From: CBDBUR01 sp965209065 | GTDB lineage: Bacteria; Pseudomonadota; Alphaproteobacteria; JAPOUT01; G958296285 | Direction: 5' to 3' | Assembly (NCBI GenBank): GCA_965209065.1 | Contig: OZ242373.1 | Span: forward strand, 496,001-560,000 | Length of the DNA stretch: 64,000 bases | Shown here: positions 49,297-57,896 of the stretch, in pieces | Layout of the letters: each line of letters opens with the position of its first letter | Numbering within the stretch: the first letter of the stretch is position 1 | The notes under the pieces: generated by a model | Told to the model about the DNA's origin: nothing | Databases searched by the model: none | The model's input: only the letters and a program-made list of their open reading frames with translations | Position numbers and translations under genes: made by a program

Positions 49297-50844
49297 ATGA
49301 ACGGAGCGGAGGCACTTGTCGCGAGTTTAGCGAAAGCGGGAATAGAGGTTTGTTTTACCAACCCCGGCACATCGGAGATGCACTTTGTCTCGGCGCTCGA
49401 CAGCGAGCCGCGACTGCGTCCTATTTTGTGTTTGTTTGAAGGTGTCGCCACTGGTGCCGCCGATGGCTACGCGCGAATGAAAGGCAAACCGGCAAGCACT
49501 TTATTGCATTTGGGCGCGGGGCTATCGAACGGGCTTGCCAATTTACATAACGCGCGGCGCGCATCCTCGCCGATAGTGAATATTGTCGGCGACCACGCCA
49601 CCTATCATTCGCAGTATGACGCGCCCTTACAAAGCGATATTAAAACGTTGGCGCGTCCGGTGTCGGCGTGGGTTTATTCGGCGGCGAGTTCGCGCTCAAC
49701 TGCTTTTGATGCGATGCGCGCGGTTCAAGCGGCGGGACATAATCAAATTGCGACTTTAATTCTTCCTGCCGACTGCGCATGGAGCGCCGGCGGCGTGGTT
49801 GCCGAGCCTTTAGCCATTAACGCGCCGCGCGTGCCGTCCGACGCGCAGATAGAAGAGGTTGCGCAAAAAATGCAAGACGGCAAACCGCAAGCTCTTTTGT
49901 TGCGCGGCAGCGCTTTAACCGAAAAAGGCTTAGAGGCGGCAGGGCGCATTGCGGCAAAAACCAACGCGCGGCTCTTGTGCGATACCTTTCCTCCGCGTTT
50001 AAGGCGTGGCGTTGGCATCGTGGAGGTGGAGCGCATTCCCTATTTCGCCGAGCAAGCGCAAGAATTCTTAGCCCCGATAGAAAGAATCGTTTTGGTGGAA
50101 AGCAAGCCGCCGATATCGTTCTTCGCCTATCCCGATAAGGCAAGCTGGTTGAGCGCAAAAGATTGTGAGTTTGAGGTTCTCGCCCAGCCGCAAGAAAATG
50201 GCGAGGCGGCACTCGAAAAGCTGGCGGATATTTTGTCCGCAAAGGAAATCGGACCAGGCGAGCCTGCGTTCAAAACAGAGGCGGGGCTTGCCGACATAGA
50301 GGAGGGGTTTAACCAATGGACGATAGGCGCTATTCTCGCGCGCCACCTGCCGCAAGATGCGATTGTGATTGATGATGCGGCGACTTCGGGTTTAGGTTCT
50401 TTTGTCGCGCTCGCGAAGGCACCGCCTCACGACTATTTGTCTTTGACCGGAGGCTCTATCGGGATAGGCATGCCTCTCGGGGTGGGTGCTGCGGTGGCTT
50501 GCCCTGAGCGTTCGGTTATTGTTCTATCGGGCGATGGCTCGGCGGCTTACACGCTCCAAGCTCTTTGGACCCAAGCGCGCGAGGGGCTAAACATCGTTAA
50601 TATCGTGTTTTCTAACCGCTCTTACGCGATACTCAACATAGAGCTAGAGCGCGTGGGAGCGAATGCTGGTCCTAGGGCTCTATCGGTGCTAGACCTGTCG
50701 AATCCTGAGATGGACTGGCTCAAGCTCGCGGAGGGCTTCGGGGTGGAGGCGGCGCGGGTGAAGGATAGCCAAACCTTCCAAAAAACATTAGAATATGCGC
50801 TTAAAGCTAAAAGCCCTCAGCTCATAGAGGTGATATTAGCTTGA
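49297..50844 (+). CDS. ThDP-dependent enzyme, acetolactate synthase/benzoylformate decarboxylase-like
   Basis: This 515-residue ThDP enzyme resembles acetolactate synthase large subunits and benzoylformate decarboxylase. The catalytic Glu lies in CLFEGVATGAADGYARM, and the ThDP motif begins GDGSAAYTLQALW and ends FSNRSYAIL. It lacks the FAD and quinone regions of true IlvB, so it is more likely a decarboxylase or lyase of unknown substrate. AAGGAGAAAG precedes its ATG, so it is leadered. It starts 29 bases after the tRNA gene and may share its transcript. Its stop overlaps a TTG that could begin the next gene. Confidence 0.8.
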   Translation: MNGAEALVASLAKAGIEVCFTNPGTSEMHFVSALDSEPRLRPILCLFEGVATGAADGYARMKGKPASTLLHLGAGLSNGLANLHNARRASSPIVNIVGDHATYHSQYDAPLQSDIKTLARPVSAWVYSAASSRSTAFDAMRAVQAAGHNQIATLILPADCAWSAGGVVAEPLAINAPRVPSDAQIEEVAQKMQDGKPQALLLRGSALTEKGLEAAGRIAAKTNARLLCDTFPPRLRRGVGIVEVERIPYFAEQAQEFLAPIERIVLVESKPPISFFAYPDKASWLSAKDCEFEVLAQPQENGEAALEKLADILSAKEIGPGEPAFKTEAGLADIEEGFNQWTIGAILARHLPQDAIVIDDAATSGLGSFVALAKAPPHDYLSLTGGSIGIGMPLGVGAAVACPERSVIVLSGDGSAAYTLQALWTQAREGLNIVNIVFSNRSYAILNIELERVGANAGPRALSVLDLSNPEMDWLKLAEGFGVEAARVKDSQTFQKTLEYALKAKSPQLIEVILA

Positions 50845-50891
50845 AGTTTTGCCGTTTAGGCTTTATAAAGTTTAGAAAAGGTTTTAATTAT

Positions 50892-52688
50892 ATGCGCTTA
50901 TTTACATTTTTACTCGTTTTAGCTTTTATTAGCGTTGGAGAGCCTGCGCGCGCAGATGAAGAGGATTTGCCGCGCTCGCGTGATTTCCTTGATATCCCCG
51001 ATGTGACCGACCCCGCCGCCGACCCTGTCGACCGCGTTCCGGTCAAGCCGATTGAACCAAGACCCATACCAAAAGATAGCGGTAGCAGTTCAGATAATTT
51101 TATTCTAAAGAAAATTATCTTTGAAGGGACACGGACTTATAAAACGAAAGACCTCTATCCTATTTATAAGTTTTTTATTGGCAAAAGTGTTTCAATTGAA
51201 ACGCTCAACCAAATTACCGCGCGGATTGAACGTTATTATAAACAACAAGGCTGGCTGGCGACAAAGGTTATCGTGCCGGCGCAAACCATTAGCGGTGGCA
51301 CGGTGCGTATCCGCATTTTTGAGGGACGCATTACCGATATTATCCTCAAAGGAGACGCGGGCTTATCGAAAGATTTAATCAAAAAAGGATTAAAGAGTAT
51401 CAAAACCGGCAAGCCGGCAAAACTGCGCGAGCTAGAATATGCTTTAGGGCAGTTGCAAAACTATTCGCATTTTACCTTACGCCCTAGCCTAAAACCTTCT
51501 GAGAGCGTCACCGGCGGTGTCGATTTGCTCGTTGAAGTCTTGGAGCATAAACCCTATTCGGGATTATTCCTTATTAGTAATACCGCGAACGACTCCGTTG
51601 GACCTTGGACAGCCGCCTTGCTCACTAACTTTGTGTTTGCCGAAACGACTCTATCAGCCTATCTATCTAATTCCTTTTTAGAGCCTGACGAATCTTTTGT
51701 CGGCAGATTAAGCTATGAGCGCCGCCTAGATTTCTTTGGCTCAAGGATAGGGGCTTATGTGAGCGGTAATCGCACCCAGCCCGACCCCGGCTCTTCAACT
51801 TCCGCGATAGACGATAAGGGAACAAACTTTGGCTTTTACTATCACCTTTATGCCTTGCGCGCGGGCGCGTTTAATATCTCAACGCAGTTTAATTATGACT
51901 GGTCGCGGCGCTCAACGTTTAATAAAAGCTCAGGCGTGTTTTCAACGCAGGGCGATAGCAATGTCTTAACGCTAGGCTTGTCGGGAAATTATCGCTCTCC
52001 GTGGAGCAGCTATACCAGCTTGACCTTTAACGTCAAGCAGGGCTTGACCGAAGGCGGTGGTCCCGATAATGGACAGCAAAGATTTACCAATGGCATCGCC
52101 AATTTTGACCGCCGCGCAACTTGGTTCACCTTAGACCTCTCGCATATTCAGCCGTTAAGAGTCCAACAAGGCTTCGCGCCGGGCTTCGCCCTGTCCCTGA
52201 GCGGACGCGGACAATATACTTTTGACCCGCTTACCAATAACGAACGTATTTCTTTTGGTAAAACCGGCATCGGGCGTGGCTTCTCGGGCGGTCGCATCTC
52301 AGGAGACCATGGCTGGGGACTCACAACTGAGCTACGCGTTAGCTGGGGGCATATTGGCATTGTGAATAATCGCTCTTTGATACAGGACTTGACCCTCTAT
52401 AGCTTTTTTGATGTAGCGCAAACTTTTTACTTCAATGATGATGATGGCGGCAGAGGCATTGACATTGAGGCAAGACGTGAATTGTTTTCAGCCGGTCTCG
52501 GCGCGCGCGTGCGATGGGCGAATAAATTCTATATTGATTTCAACTGGGCGCGGGCTATCAATAACCCTTATCAAAAACGCATCTTTGTAAATAACATCAT
52601 TATTTCAGGGCGCCCGTCAAATGATGGGTCCGACCTAAATGACAAGGGCGCCGATGATTTCACCGTTCGCTTGTATTATTTATTCTAA
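50892..52688 (+). CDS. Two-partner-secretion outer-membrane transporter (TpsB/ShlB family)
   Basis: This 598-residue protein resembles the FhaC/ShlB transporters that export large adhesins or haemolysins. A signal peptide (LFTFLLVLAFISVGEPARA) supports the ATG at 50892 over a TTG at 50841. A Pro-rich linker (residues 35-62) is followed by a POTRA domain (ILKKIIFEGTRTYK to RIFEGRITD), then a barrel with the conserved lock motif GRGFSGGRISGDHGW. It ends FTVRLYYLF with a terminal Phe. No TpsA substrate gene is in the window, so this is an orphan transporter. Confidence 0.88.
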   Translation: MRLFTFLLVLAFISVGEPARADEEDLPRSRDFLDIPDVTDPAADPVDRVPVKPIEPRPIPKDSGSSSDNFILKKIIFEGTRTYKTKDLYPIYKFFIGKSVSIETLNQITARIERYYKQQGWLATKVIVPAQTISGGTVRIRIFEGRITDIILKGDAGLSKDLIKKGLKSIKTGKPAKLRELEYALGQLQNYSHFTLRPSLKPSESVTGGVDLLVEVLEHKPYSGLFLISNTANDSVGPWTAALLTNFVFAETTLSAYLSNSFLEPDESFVGRLSYERRLDFFGSRIGAYVSGNRTQPDPGSSTSAIDDKGTNFGFYYHLYALRAGAFNISTQFNYDWSRRSTFNKSSGVFSTQGDSNVLTLGLSGNYRSPWSSYTSLTFNVKQGLTEGGGPDNGQQRFTNGIANFDRRATWFTLDLSHIQPLRVQQGFAPGFALSLSGRGQYTFDPLTNNERISFGKTGIGRGFSGGRISGDHGWGLTTELRVSWGHIGIVNNRSLIQDLTLYSFFDVAQTFYFNDDDGGRGIDIEARRELFSAGLGARVRWANKFYIDFNWARAINNPYQKRIFVNNIIISGRPSNDGSDLNDKGADDFTVRLYYLF

Positions 52689-52706
52689 TTCAGTCAAGGA
52701 GGGCAT

Positions 52707-53711
52707 ATGACTTATCGATTATTTGGCGTTGAGCTCTCTCCCTATTCGGTGAAGGTGCGTTCCTATCTGCGCTACTGCGACATAGAGCACAAGTGGATAA
52801 TCCGCGACCAAAGCAATAACGCGGAATTCCAAAAGCATGCCAAGCTGCCGCTCATTCCGCTGCTTATCGCGCCTGATGGCGGCGCGGCGCAAGATTCCAC
52901 CCCCATTATTCAAGGCTTCGAGAGGCAACATGATGTCCTCACGCCTTTAGGCGCGGTCGCGCCTTTTATCTCCGAGCTGCTGGAGGAATATGCCGATGAA
53001 TGGAGCAATAAGTGGATGTTTCATTATCGCTGGTGGTATCCGCAAAACCAAAATAGCGCGGCTTATCGCATCGCTGAGACGCAGGTGCCGAACGTCTTTT
53101 GGGCGCGCCTGCCGATTGTCAAGCAGCTCCTCAAAAAGAAAATAGCGAGTTTTGTCAAACAGAGAATGATACCGCGCCTTTCTTTTGTTGGCTCTAACGA
53201 AACCACCAAACCGCAAATAGAAAATAGTTTTCTCAATGCTTGCGAGATTTTAGAAAAACATCTCGAGACGCGTGATTATATTTTTGGCGCAAGACCTAGC
53301 CTTGCCGATTTTGGTCTCTGGTGTCAGTTTTATATCCTCTGGACCGACCCTACGCCGCGCGCAATTCTTAAAGGCTATCCTAATTTATTGAAATATATCA
53401 AGCGCATGCTAAAGCCTACCAAAAACGGCGACTGGGAAACGTGGGACGCGCTCGCGCCTACTTTGATGCCGCTCTTGTCGAGTGAGGTCGCCAAGCTTTT
53501 TCTCCCATGGAGCGATGCCAATGCCACCGCGCTTGCAGCAGGGCAAAAGGAACTTTCTGTCAGGTTGAACGGGGAACTTTTCGAGCAACAAACCCAGAAA
53601 TATCATGCGCGCTCGCTCAAGGTTATTCGTGCCGCTTACCAGCAGCACAAAAATCCCGAGCTCGATAAAGTCCTAGAGCAGACCGGCTGTAAAGCGTGGC
53701 TCGAAAAATGA
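52707..53711 (+). CDS. Glutathione S-transferase family protein
   Basis: This 334-residue protein has a thioredoxin-fold N-terminal domain (RLFGVELSPYSVKVRSYL, with a Ser/Tyr pair where GSTs bind the thiol) and an alpha-helical C-terminal domain (FGARPSLADFGLWCQF). An extra C-terminal part of about 80 residues goes beyond ordinary GSTs. It has a strong AGGAGGG ribosome site and overlaps the next gene by four bases. With that neighbour and gor it forms a glutathione-related set. The substrate is unknown. Confidence 0.83.
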   Translation: MTYRLFGVELSPYSVKVRSYLRYCDIEHKWIIRDQSNNAEFQKHAKLPLIPLLIAPDGGAAQDSTPIIQGFERQHDVLTPLGAVAPFISELLEEYADEWSNKWMFHYRWWYPQNQNSAAYRIAETQVPNVFWARLPIVKQLLKKKIASFVKQRMIPRLSFVGSNETTKPQIENSFLNACEILEKHLETRDYIFGARPSLADFGLWCQFYILWTDPTPRAILKGYPNLLKYIKRMLKPTKNGDWETWDALAPTLMPLLSSEVAKLFLPWSDANATALAAGQKELSVRLNGELFEQQTQKYHARSLKVIRAAYQQHKNPELDKVLEQTGCKAWLEK

Positions 53712-55033
53712 GGTGGCGCATCCGTCGGAGGATTAGCTCATACATTTTACGTAAGATAGCTTCCCCCCAAAGACGCAAACGCAAACGCGCTCAAGCGGAG
53801 GCGAAAAGACAAAAAGAGGGGCGTCCTCATCAAATTTATTACTTTCATCAGTTAAACGACCCCTATAGTCATTTGGCGGCGCAGAAGCTTGCGGCGTTTG
53901 CGGCATGCTTTGATGTAGAAATTTTGCCTCATTTGGTTGGCGAGCCGCCGACAGAGGCTACTCCCGAAGCGATTATGCTAAAAAATTACGCGCTACTTGA
54001 TGCGAAACGCATTGCGCCTTTTTTTGATTTAACTTTTAGCAAAAATTGGCAAGTGCCCTCGGCGGAAGAGCAAAGCCTTGCCGCGCGTTTTCTAGCGGGC
54101 AATGATTGCGCTCACCTCGTTGAGGTCAGCGCGGCTCTTTGGAGTGGGGACAAGCAAGCGCTCAATGCTTTAACCGAAAAGGGCAAGCTAGCCAGTGCCG
54201 AAGAGGCCGAGGCTTTTATTGACAAGGGCACAAGCTTGCGCAAGGCGCTGCGTCATTACTTGGGCGCGATGTTTTATTATGAAGGGGAGTGGTATTGGGG
54301 AATAGACCGCCTGAACCATTTAGAAAAAAGGCTTAGGGAGCTAAACATCGCCCGCGCGGACGAAGGCGCTCAGGATATTACTTTTGCGCGGCTAGATAGA
54401 GCGCCAAGCCGCATTGATGTGTTGAACATAGACAAGCCTAAATTACAGCTGGAGTATTTTCCAAGCCTGCGCAGTCCTTATAGTTATCTATCGATTGACG
54501 AGACTTTGGCGTTGGAGCAGAATTATCCGGTGGAAATTATTTTTCGCCCGGTGATGCCTATGGTGATGCGCGGAATGAAAGTGCCGCCGACCAAGGGCTT
54601 TTACATTTTCTTCGATACCAAAAGGGAAGCGGAGATAAGAGGTGTTGATTTTGGCAAAGTGCTAGACCCACTCGGGTTGCCGGTGTTGCGCGGGTTCTCG
54701 CTTTTCAATTACGCGCGCGCGCAAGGCAAGGCGGGAGCTTATTTACAAAGTTATTTCCGCGCGTCTTTCGCTGAAGGAATTGATGTTTATAGCAAGCGCG
54801 GGTTAAAAAAAGTTGTTGAGCGCGCGGGGTTGGATTGGCGGGCTGCGAAGCCCTTGTTAGACAATGAGGATTGGCACGAAGAATTGGAGAAAAACCGCGA
54901 GGCGATGTTCTCCGCGGGGTGCTGGGGCGTGCCGAGTTATCGGCTTTTGGGCGATGATAAGAATGATGACTTCGCCGTTTGGGGCAACGACCGCCTCTGG
55001 CTGATAAAAGAAGAAATCGCGCGGCGTCTATAG
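53708..55033 (+). CDS. Tandem DsbA-like / HCCA isomerase-like (kappa GST) protein
   Basis: This 441-residue protein contains two copies of the DsbA-like fold found in 2-hydroxychromene-2-carboxylate isomerases and kappa-class GSTs. Each begins with a similar motif: IYYFHQLNDPYSHLAAQKLA near residue 43 and LEYFPSLRSPYSYLSIDETL near residue 245. The second copy carries VMPMVMRGMKVPP and the C-terminal GCWGVPSYRLLG typical of the isomerases. A basic N-terminal tail (KRKRAQAEAKRQKEG) is unusual. The ATG at 53708 overlaps the stop of the GST gene. Enzymes of this family use glutathione, which fits the setting. Confidence 0.8.
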   Translation: MRWRIRRRISSYILRKIASPQRRKRKRAQAEAKRQKEGRPHQIYYFHQLNDPYSHLAAQKLAAFAACFDVEILPHLVGEPPTEATPEAIMLKNYALLDAKRIAPFFDLTFSKNWQVPSAEEQSLAARFLAGNDCAHLVEVSAALWSGDKQALNALTEKGKLASAEEAEAFIDKGTSLRKALRHYLGAMFYYEGEWYWGIDRLNHLEKRLRELNIARADEGAQDITFARLDRAPSRIDVLNIDKPKLQLEYFPSLRSPYSYLSIDETLALEQNYPVEIIFRPVMPMVMRGMKVPPTKGFYIFFDTKREAEIRGVDFGKVLDPLGLPVLRGFSLFNYARAQGKAGAYLQSYFRASFAEGIDVYSKRGLKKVVERAGLDWRAAKPLLDNEDWHEELEKNREAMFSAGCWGVPSYRLLGDDKNDDFAVWGNDRLWLIKEEIARRL

Positions 55034-55057
55034 AGCCAGATGGGAGAGCCAGATGGG
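55032..55057 (+). repeat. Exact 13-bp tandem duplication over the TauE-like start codon
   Basis: AGAGCCAGATGGG occurs at 55032-55044 and 55045-55057. Each copy has an ATG. The second is the start of the TauE-like gene (55053), while the first, at 55040, is out of frame and would open a 122-codon reading frame inside the gene. GGGAG in the junction serves as a ribosome site. Confidence 0.9.
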
Positions 55058-55808
55058 CATTTTTATTTTTTCTGTTTTAGTTCCTGCTTTATTTTTCACG
55101 GCTTTGTTGTCGGGGGTTTTCGGCATGGTCGGCGGAATGATTTTGATGGGCGTTTTGCTGGCACTTTTCTCGGTTTCCGATGCGATGGTGCTGCACGGGA
55201 TAGCGCAGACCTCATCGAATGGCTCGCGGGTGGTGTTGCATTTCAAGAATATCCAGTGGCGCATTATCTTTTTTTATCTTTTAGGGGTCGCGCCGATGAT
55301 GTTGTTTTTCGGTATTGTGGCTTTTGTGATAGACAAGGCGTGGGCGCTTGTTGGGCTGGGAAGTTTTGCCTTGCTAACGATTGCTTCGCCAAAGCGGGTG
55401 GCGTTTGATAGCGCCAAGCCGACGCATGCCGCCTTGTGCGGTGCGAGCAACACGGCGGCGCATTTCACCATAGGCGTTACCGGTCCTCTGCTCGATATTT
55501 TTTATTTAAGAAGCACGCTCAACCGCCACCAAATCATCGCGACAAAGGCTGCCACGCAAACCTTAGGACACATCACAAAAATAATTTACTTCACCTTGAT
55601 TGTGCGCTCTGGCTACACGATAGAGTTCGACCTTTGGGTTTATGCGATGATTGTCGCACTTGCTTTTGCGGGCGCTTTTTTAGGCAGAGCCATCTTAAAC
55701 AGGTTTAGCGAAGTGCACTTTAGAACGGGAATGAATATCTTGTTGGGGCTTTCGGGGCTTGTTTATTTAATTTGGGGTGGCTATTTGCTGTCGCCTTGGG
55801 TAGAGTAG
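55053..55808 (+). CDS. TauE/SafE-family membrane permease
   Basis: A 251-residue integral membrane protein of the TauE/SafE family, with about eight hydrophobic segments. The N-terminal ALFFTALLSGVFGMVGGMIL motif and the repeated GASNTAAHFTIGVTGPLLDI region are typical. Members export sulfite or sulfur-containing organic anions, but the substrate here is not shown. It starts in the second copy of a 13-bp duplication, 19 bases after the preceding gene, and is four bases upstream of rpiA. Confidence 0.85.
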   Translation: MGIFIFSVLVPALFFTALLSGVFGMVGGMILMGVLLALFSVSDAMVLHGIAQTSSNGSRVVLHFKNIQWRIIFFYLLGVAPMMLFFGIVAFVIDKAWALVGLGSFALLTIASPKRVAFDSAKPTHAALCGASNTAAHFTIGVTGPLLDIFYLRSTLNRHQIIATKAATQTLGHITKIIYFTLIVRSGYTIEFDLWVYAMIVALAFAGAFLGRAILNRFSEVHFRTGMNILLGLSGLVYLIWGGYLLSPWVE

Positions 55809-55812
55809 CTCT

Positions 55813-56517
55813 ATGACGCAGACGCAAGAAGTAGAACAGGCTTTCCAAGCAAAATTAGCCGCCGCGCGCGAGGCTCTGCATTTTGTAGAGAAGGGTATGG
55901 TTGTGGGTTTGGGCTCTGGCTCGACCGCGGAAATTTTTATTGAGCTTTTAGCCAACCAAAAGCTAGACATCGGCTGTGTAGCGAGCTCGAACAGGTCGGC
56001 GGCTATCGCGCAGAGACTTGGACTACAGGTGCTGGATAATCTGGCGTGGCGTGAAATAGATTTAACCATCGATGGCGCTGATGAAATTGACCCGCAGCTT
56101 CATTTAATCAAGGGGTTGGGCGGAGCTTTATTGAAGGAAAAAATTCTTGCGACTTTTTCTAAGAAATTTATTGTGATTGCCGACGAGAGCAAAAGGGTTG
56201 AGCAGTTAGGCGCGCGAACGGCGGTGCCGGTGGAGGTGTCTCATCTCGGCAGAGAGGCTTCGCGTTATCGGCTGGCGCAATATGTCGGCGATATTGACGA
56301 TGTTCGGTTGCGTTGCGATAAAGCGAACAAGATTTTCAAGACCGATGGCGGTAATTATATTTATGATTGTCATTTTGGCAGGCTTGCCGATGCGCGTAAG
56401 ACAGCGGGGCAGTTAGCCGCGCAATCTTTTATTTTGTGCCATGGGTTGTTTTTGGGCTTGGCGCACGGAGCTTTGATAGGCACGGCATCAGGTGGTGTAG
56501 AGCATGTCGGCTTATGA
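55813..56517 (+). CDS. rpiA: Ribose-5-phosphate isomerase A
   Basis: RpiA (234 residues) interconverts ribose-5-phosphate and ribulose-5-phosphate in the pentose phosphate pathway. Motifs are VGLGSGSTAEIFIELL, DLTIDGADEIDPQLHLIKGLG with the catalytic Asp, ALLKEKILA and TDGGNYIYDC. It overlaps gor by 14 bases. An rpiA-gor link is known in other Alphaproteobacteria and fits supply of NADPH to glutathione reduction. Confidence 0.96.
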   Translation: MTQTQEVEQAFQAKLAAAREALHFVEKGMVVGLGSGSTAEIFIELLANQKLDIGCVASSNRSAAIAQRLGLQVLDNLAWREIDLTIDGADEIDPQLHLIKGLGGALLKEKILATFSKKFIVIADESKRVEQLGARTAVPVEVSHLGREASRYRLAQYVGDIDDVRLRCDKANKIFKTDGGNYIYDCHFGRLADARKTAGQLAAQSFILCHGLFLGLAHGALIGTASGGVEHVGL

Positions 56518-57865
56518 TTTATTTGTTATCGGCGCGGGTTCGGGTGGCGTGCGCGCGGCTCGAATGGCGGCGCAGTTTGGCGCTAAGGTTGCGATAGCGG
56601 AGGAATATCGTATTGGCGGCACTTGTGTGATTCGCGGGTGCGTGCCGAAGAAGCTATTTGTTTATGCCTCGCACTTCGCGGAGGAGTTTGAGGTGGCTAA
56701 AACCTTTGGCTGGCAGATAGAAGCCACTGACTCTAACTGGAATTTCAACTGGCGCACCTTACTTGAAAACAAGGACAAGGAGATAGAGCGGTTGAGCCAG
56801 ATTTACCGCAGCAACCTAAACAAATCGGGCGTGGATATTTACGAACAAAGAGCGAAGCTGAACGCACCGCACGAAATAGAATTGGCGAATGGAGAGCTTA
56901 TCGAGGCGAAAACTATTTTGCTTGCTACGGGTGGTTCGGTGCATTTGCCTCCGCTCGAGGGCATTGAATTTGCGATTACCTCCAATGAGGCTTTTCACTT
57001 AGACGCCTTGCCAAAAGAGGTTGTGGTTATTGGCGGCGGTTATATTGCGGTTGAGTTTGCCGGCATTTTCAACGGGCTAGGGGTGAAGACGACCCTTGCC
57101 TATCGCGGGGAGGAAATTTTACGCGGCTTTGATAAAGAGCTGCGCCAAGCATTAAGGCAGGAGCTTACTCACAAAGGCATTGATGTGAAACTTAATCATG
57201 CGCCGGTTCGGCTCACCGCAAACGAGATATTTTTTGACGGAGAAGAAAGCATTCAAGCCGATTGCTTTATGTTCGCGACCGGCAGAAGACCAAACACGCA
57301 AGGGCTAGGGCTAGAGAAGTGTGGTGTCGCGCTAAAGAAAAATGGCGCGGTGGTGGTTGATGAATTCTCCCAAACAAGCCAAGAGAACATTTATGCGGTA
57401 GGCGATGTAACCGACAGGGTCAATTTGACGCCGGCGGCTATTCGTGAGGGTGCTGCTTTTGCGCGCACGCTTTTCAATGGCGAGCGCATCGCGGGTTCTC
57501 ATTCTTTTGTGCCGACCGCGGTTTTTAGCCAGCCGCAGTTGGGCGTGCTCGGTCTCACTGAGGAGCAGGCGGTGGAAAAATATGGCGCGCTTGATATTTA
57601 TGCCAGCACCTTCCGCCCGATGAAGTTGTCCTTTAGCACGCTGCCGGAAAAAACTTTTATGAAGCTGCTCGTTGAACCCAAGAGCGATAGAGTGGTTGGC
57701 GTTCATTTGATGGGGGCGGAGGCGGGCGAGCTTATTCAAGTTTTAGCGATAGCGCTTGAGCTCGGCGCGACAAAGGCGCAGTTTGACGCGAGTCTCGCGG
57801 TTCATCCTACTGCGGCGGAGGAGCTTGTGACGATGGCTGCTCCAACCCGCCAAATTAAAAAGTGA
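56504..57865 (+). CDS. gor: Glutathione-disulfide reductase
   Basis: Gor (453 residues) reduces oxidised glutathione with NADPH. The FAD loop is VIGAGSGGVRAARMA, and the redox disulfide is Cys41-Cys46 in GGTCVIRGCVPKK. The NADPH loop is VIGGGYIAVEFAGIF, and the dimer motif VHPTAAEELVTMA contains the catalytic His. The start lies inside rpiA by 14 bases. It supports the GST and HCCA-isomerase-like genes upstream. Confidence 0.96.
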   Translation: MSAYDLFVIGAGSGGVRAARMAAQFGAKVAIAEEYRIGGTCVIRGCVPKKLFVYASHFAEEFEVAKTFGWQIEATDSNWNFNWRTLLENKDKEIERLSQIYRSNLNKSGVDIYEQRAKLNAPHEIELANGELIEAKTILLATGGSVHLPPLEGIEFAITSNEAFHLDALPKEVVVIGGGYIAVEFAGIFNGLGVKTTLAYRGEEILRGFDKELRQALRQELTHKGIDVKLNHAPVRLTANEIFFDGEESIQADCFMFATGRRPNTQGLGLEKCGVALKKNGAVVVDEFSQTSQENIYAVGDVTDRVNLTPAAIREGAAFARTLFNGERIAGSHSFVPTAVFSQPQLGVLGLTEEQAVEKYGALDIYASTFRPMKLSFSTLPEKTFMKLLVEPKSDRVVGVHLMGAEAGELIQVLAIALELGATKAQFDASLAVHPTAAEELVTMAAPTRQIKK

Positions 57866-57884
57866 TTTTGAGCGCAAAAAGTGT

Positions 57885-57890
57885 TATAAA
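57885..57890 (+). promoter_or_regulatory. -10 hexamer for class II DAHP synthase
   Basis: TATAAA ends six bases before the ATG at 57897, in a 31-base gap after gor. No clear -35 is visible. The spacing again predicts transcription from the first base of the start codon. Confidence 0.55.
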
Positions 57891-57896
57891 AAAACA

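Noticed and set aside
55040..55408. 122-codon plus-strand frame starting in the duplicated ATG
   Set aside because: It lies inside the TauE-like gene in another frame, lacks conservation signals and is best explained by the 13-bp duplication.
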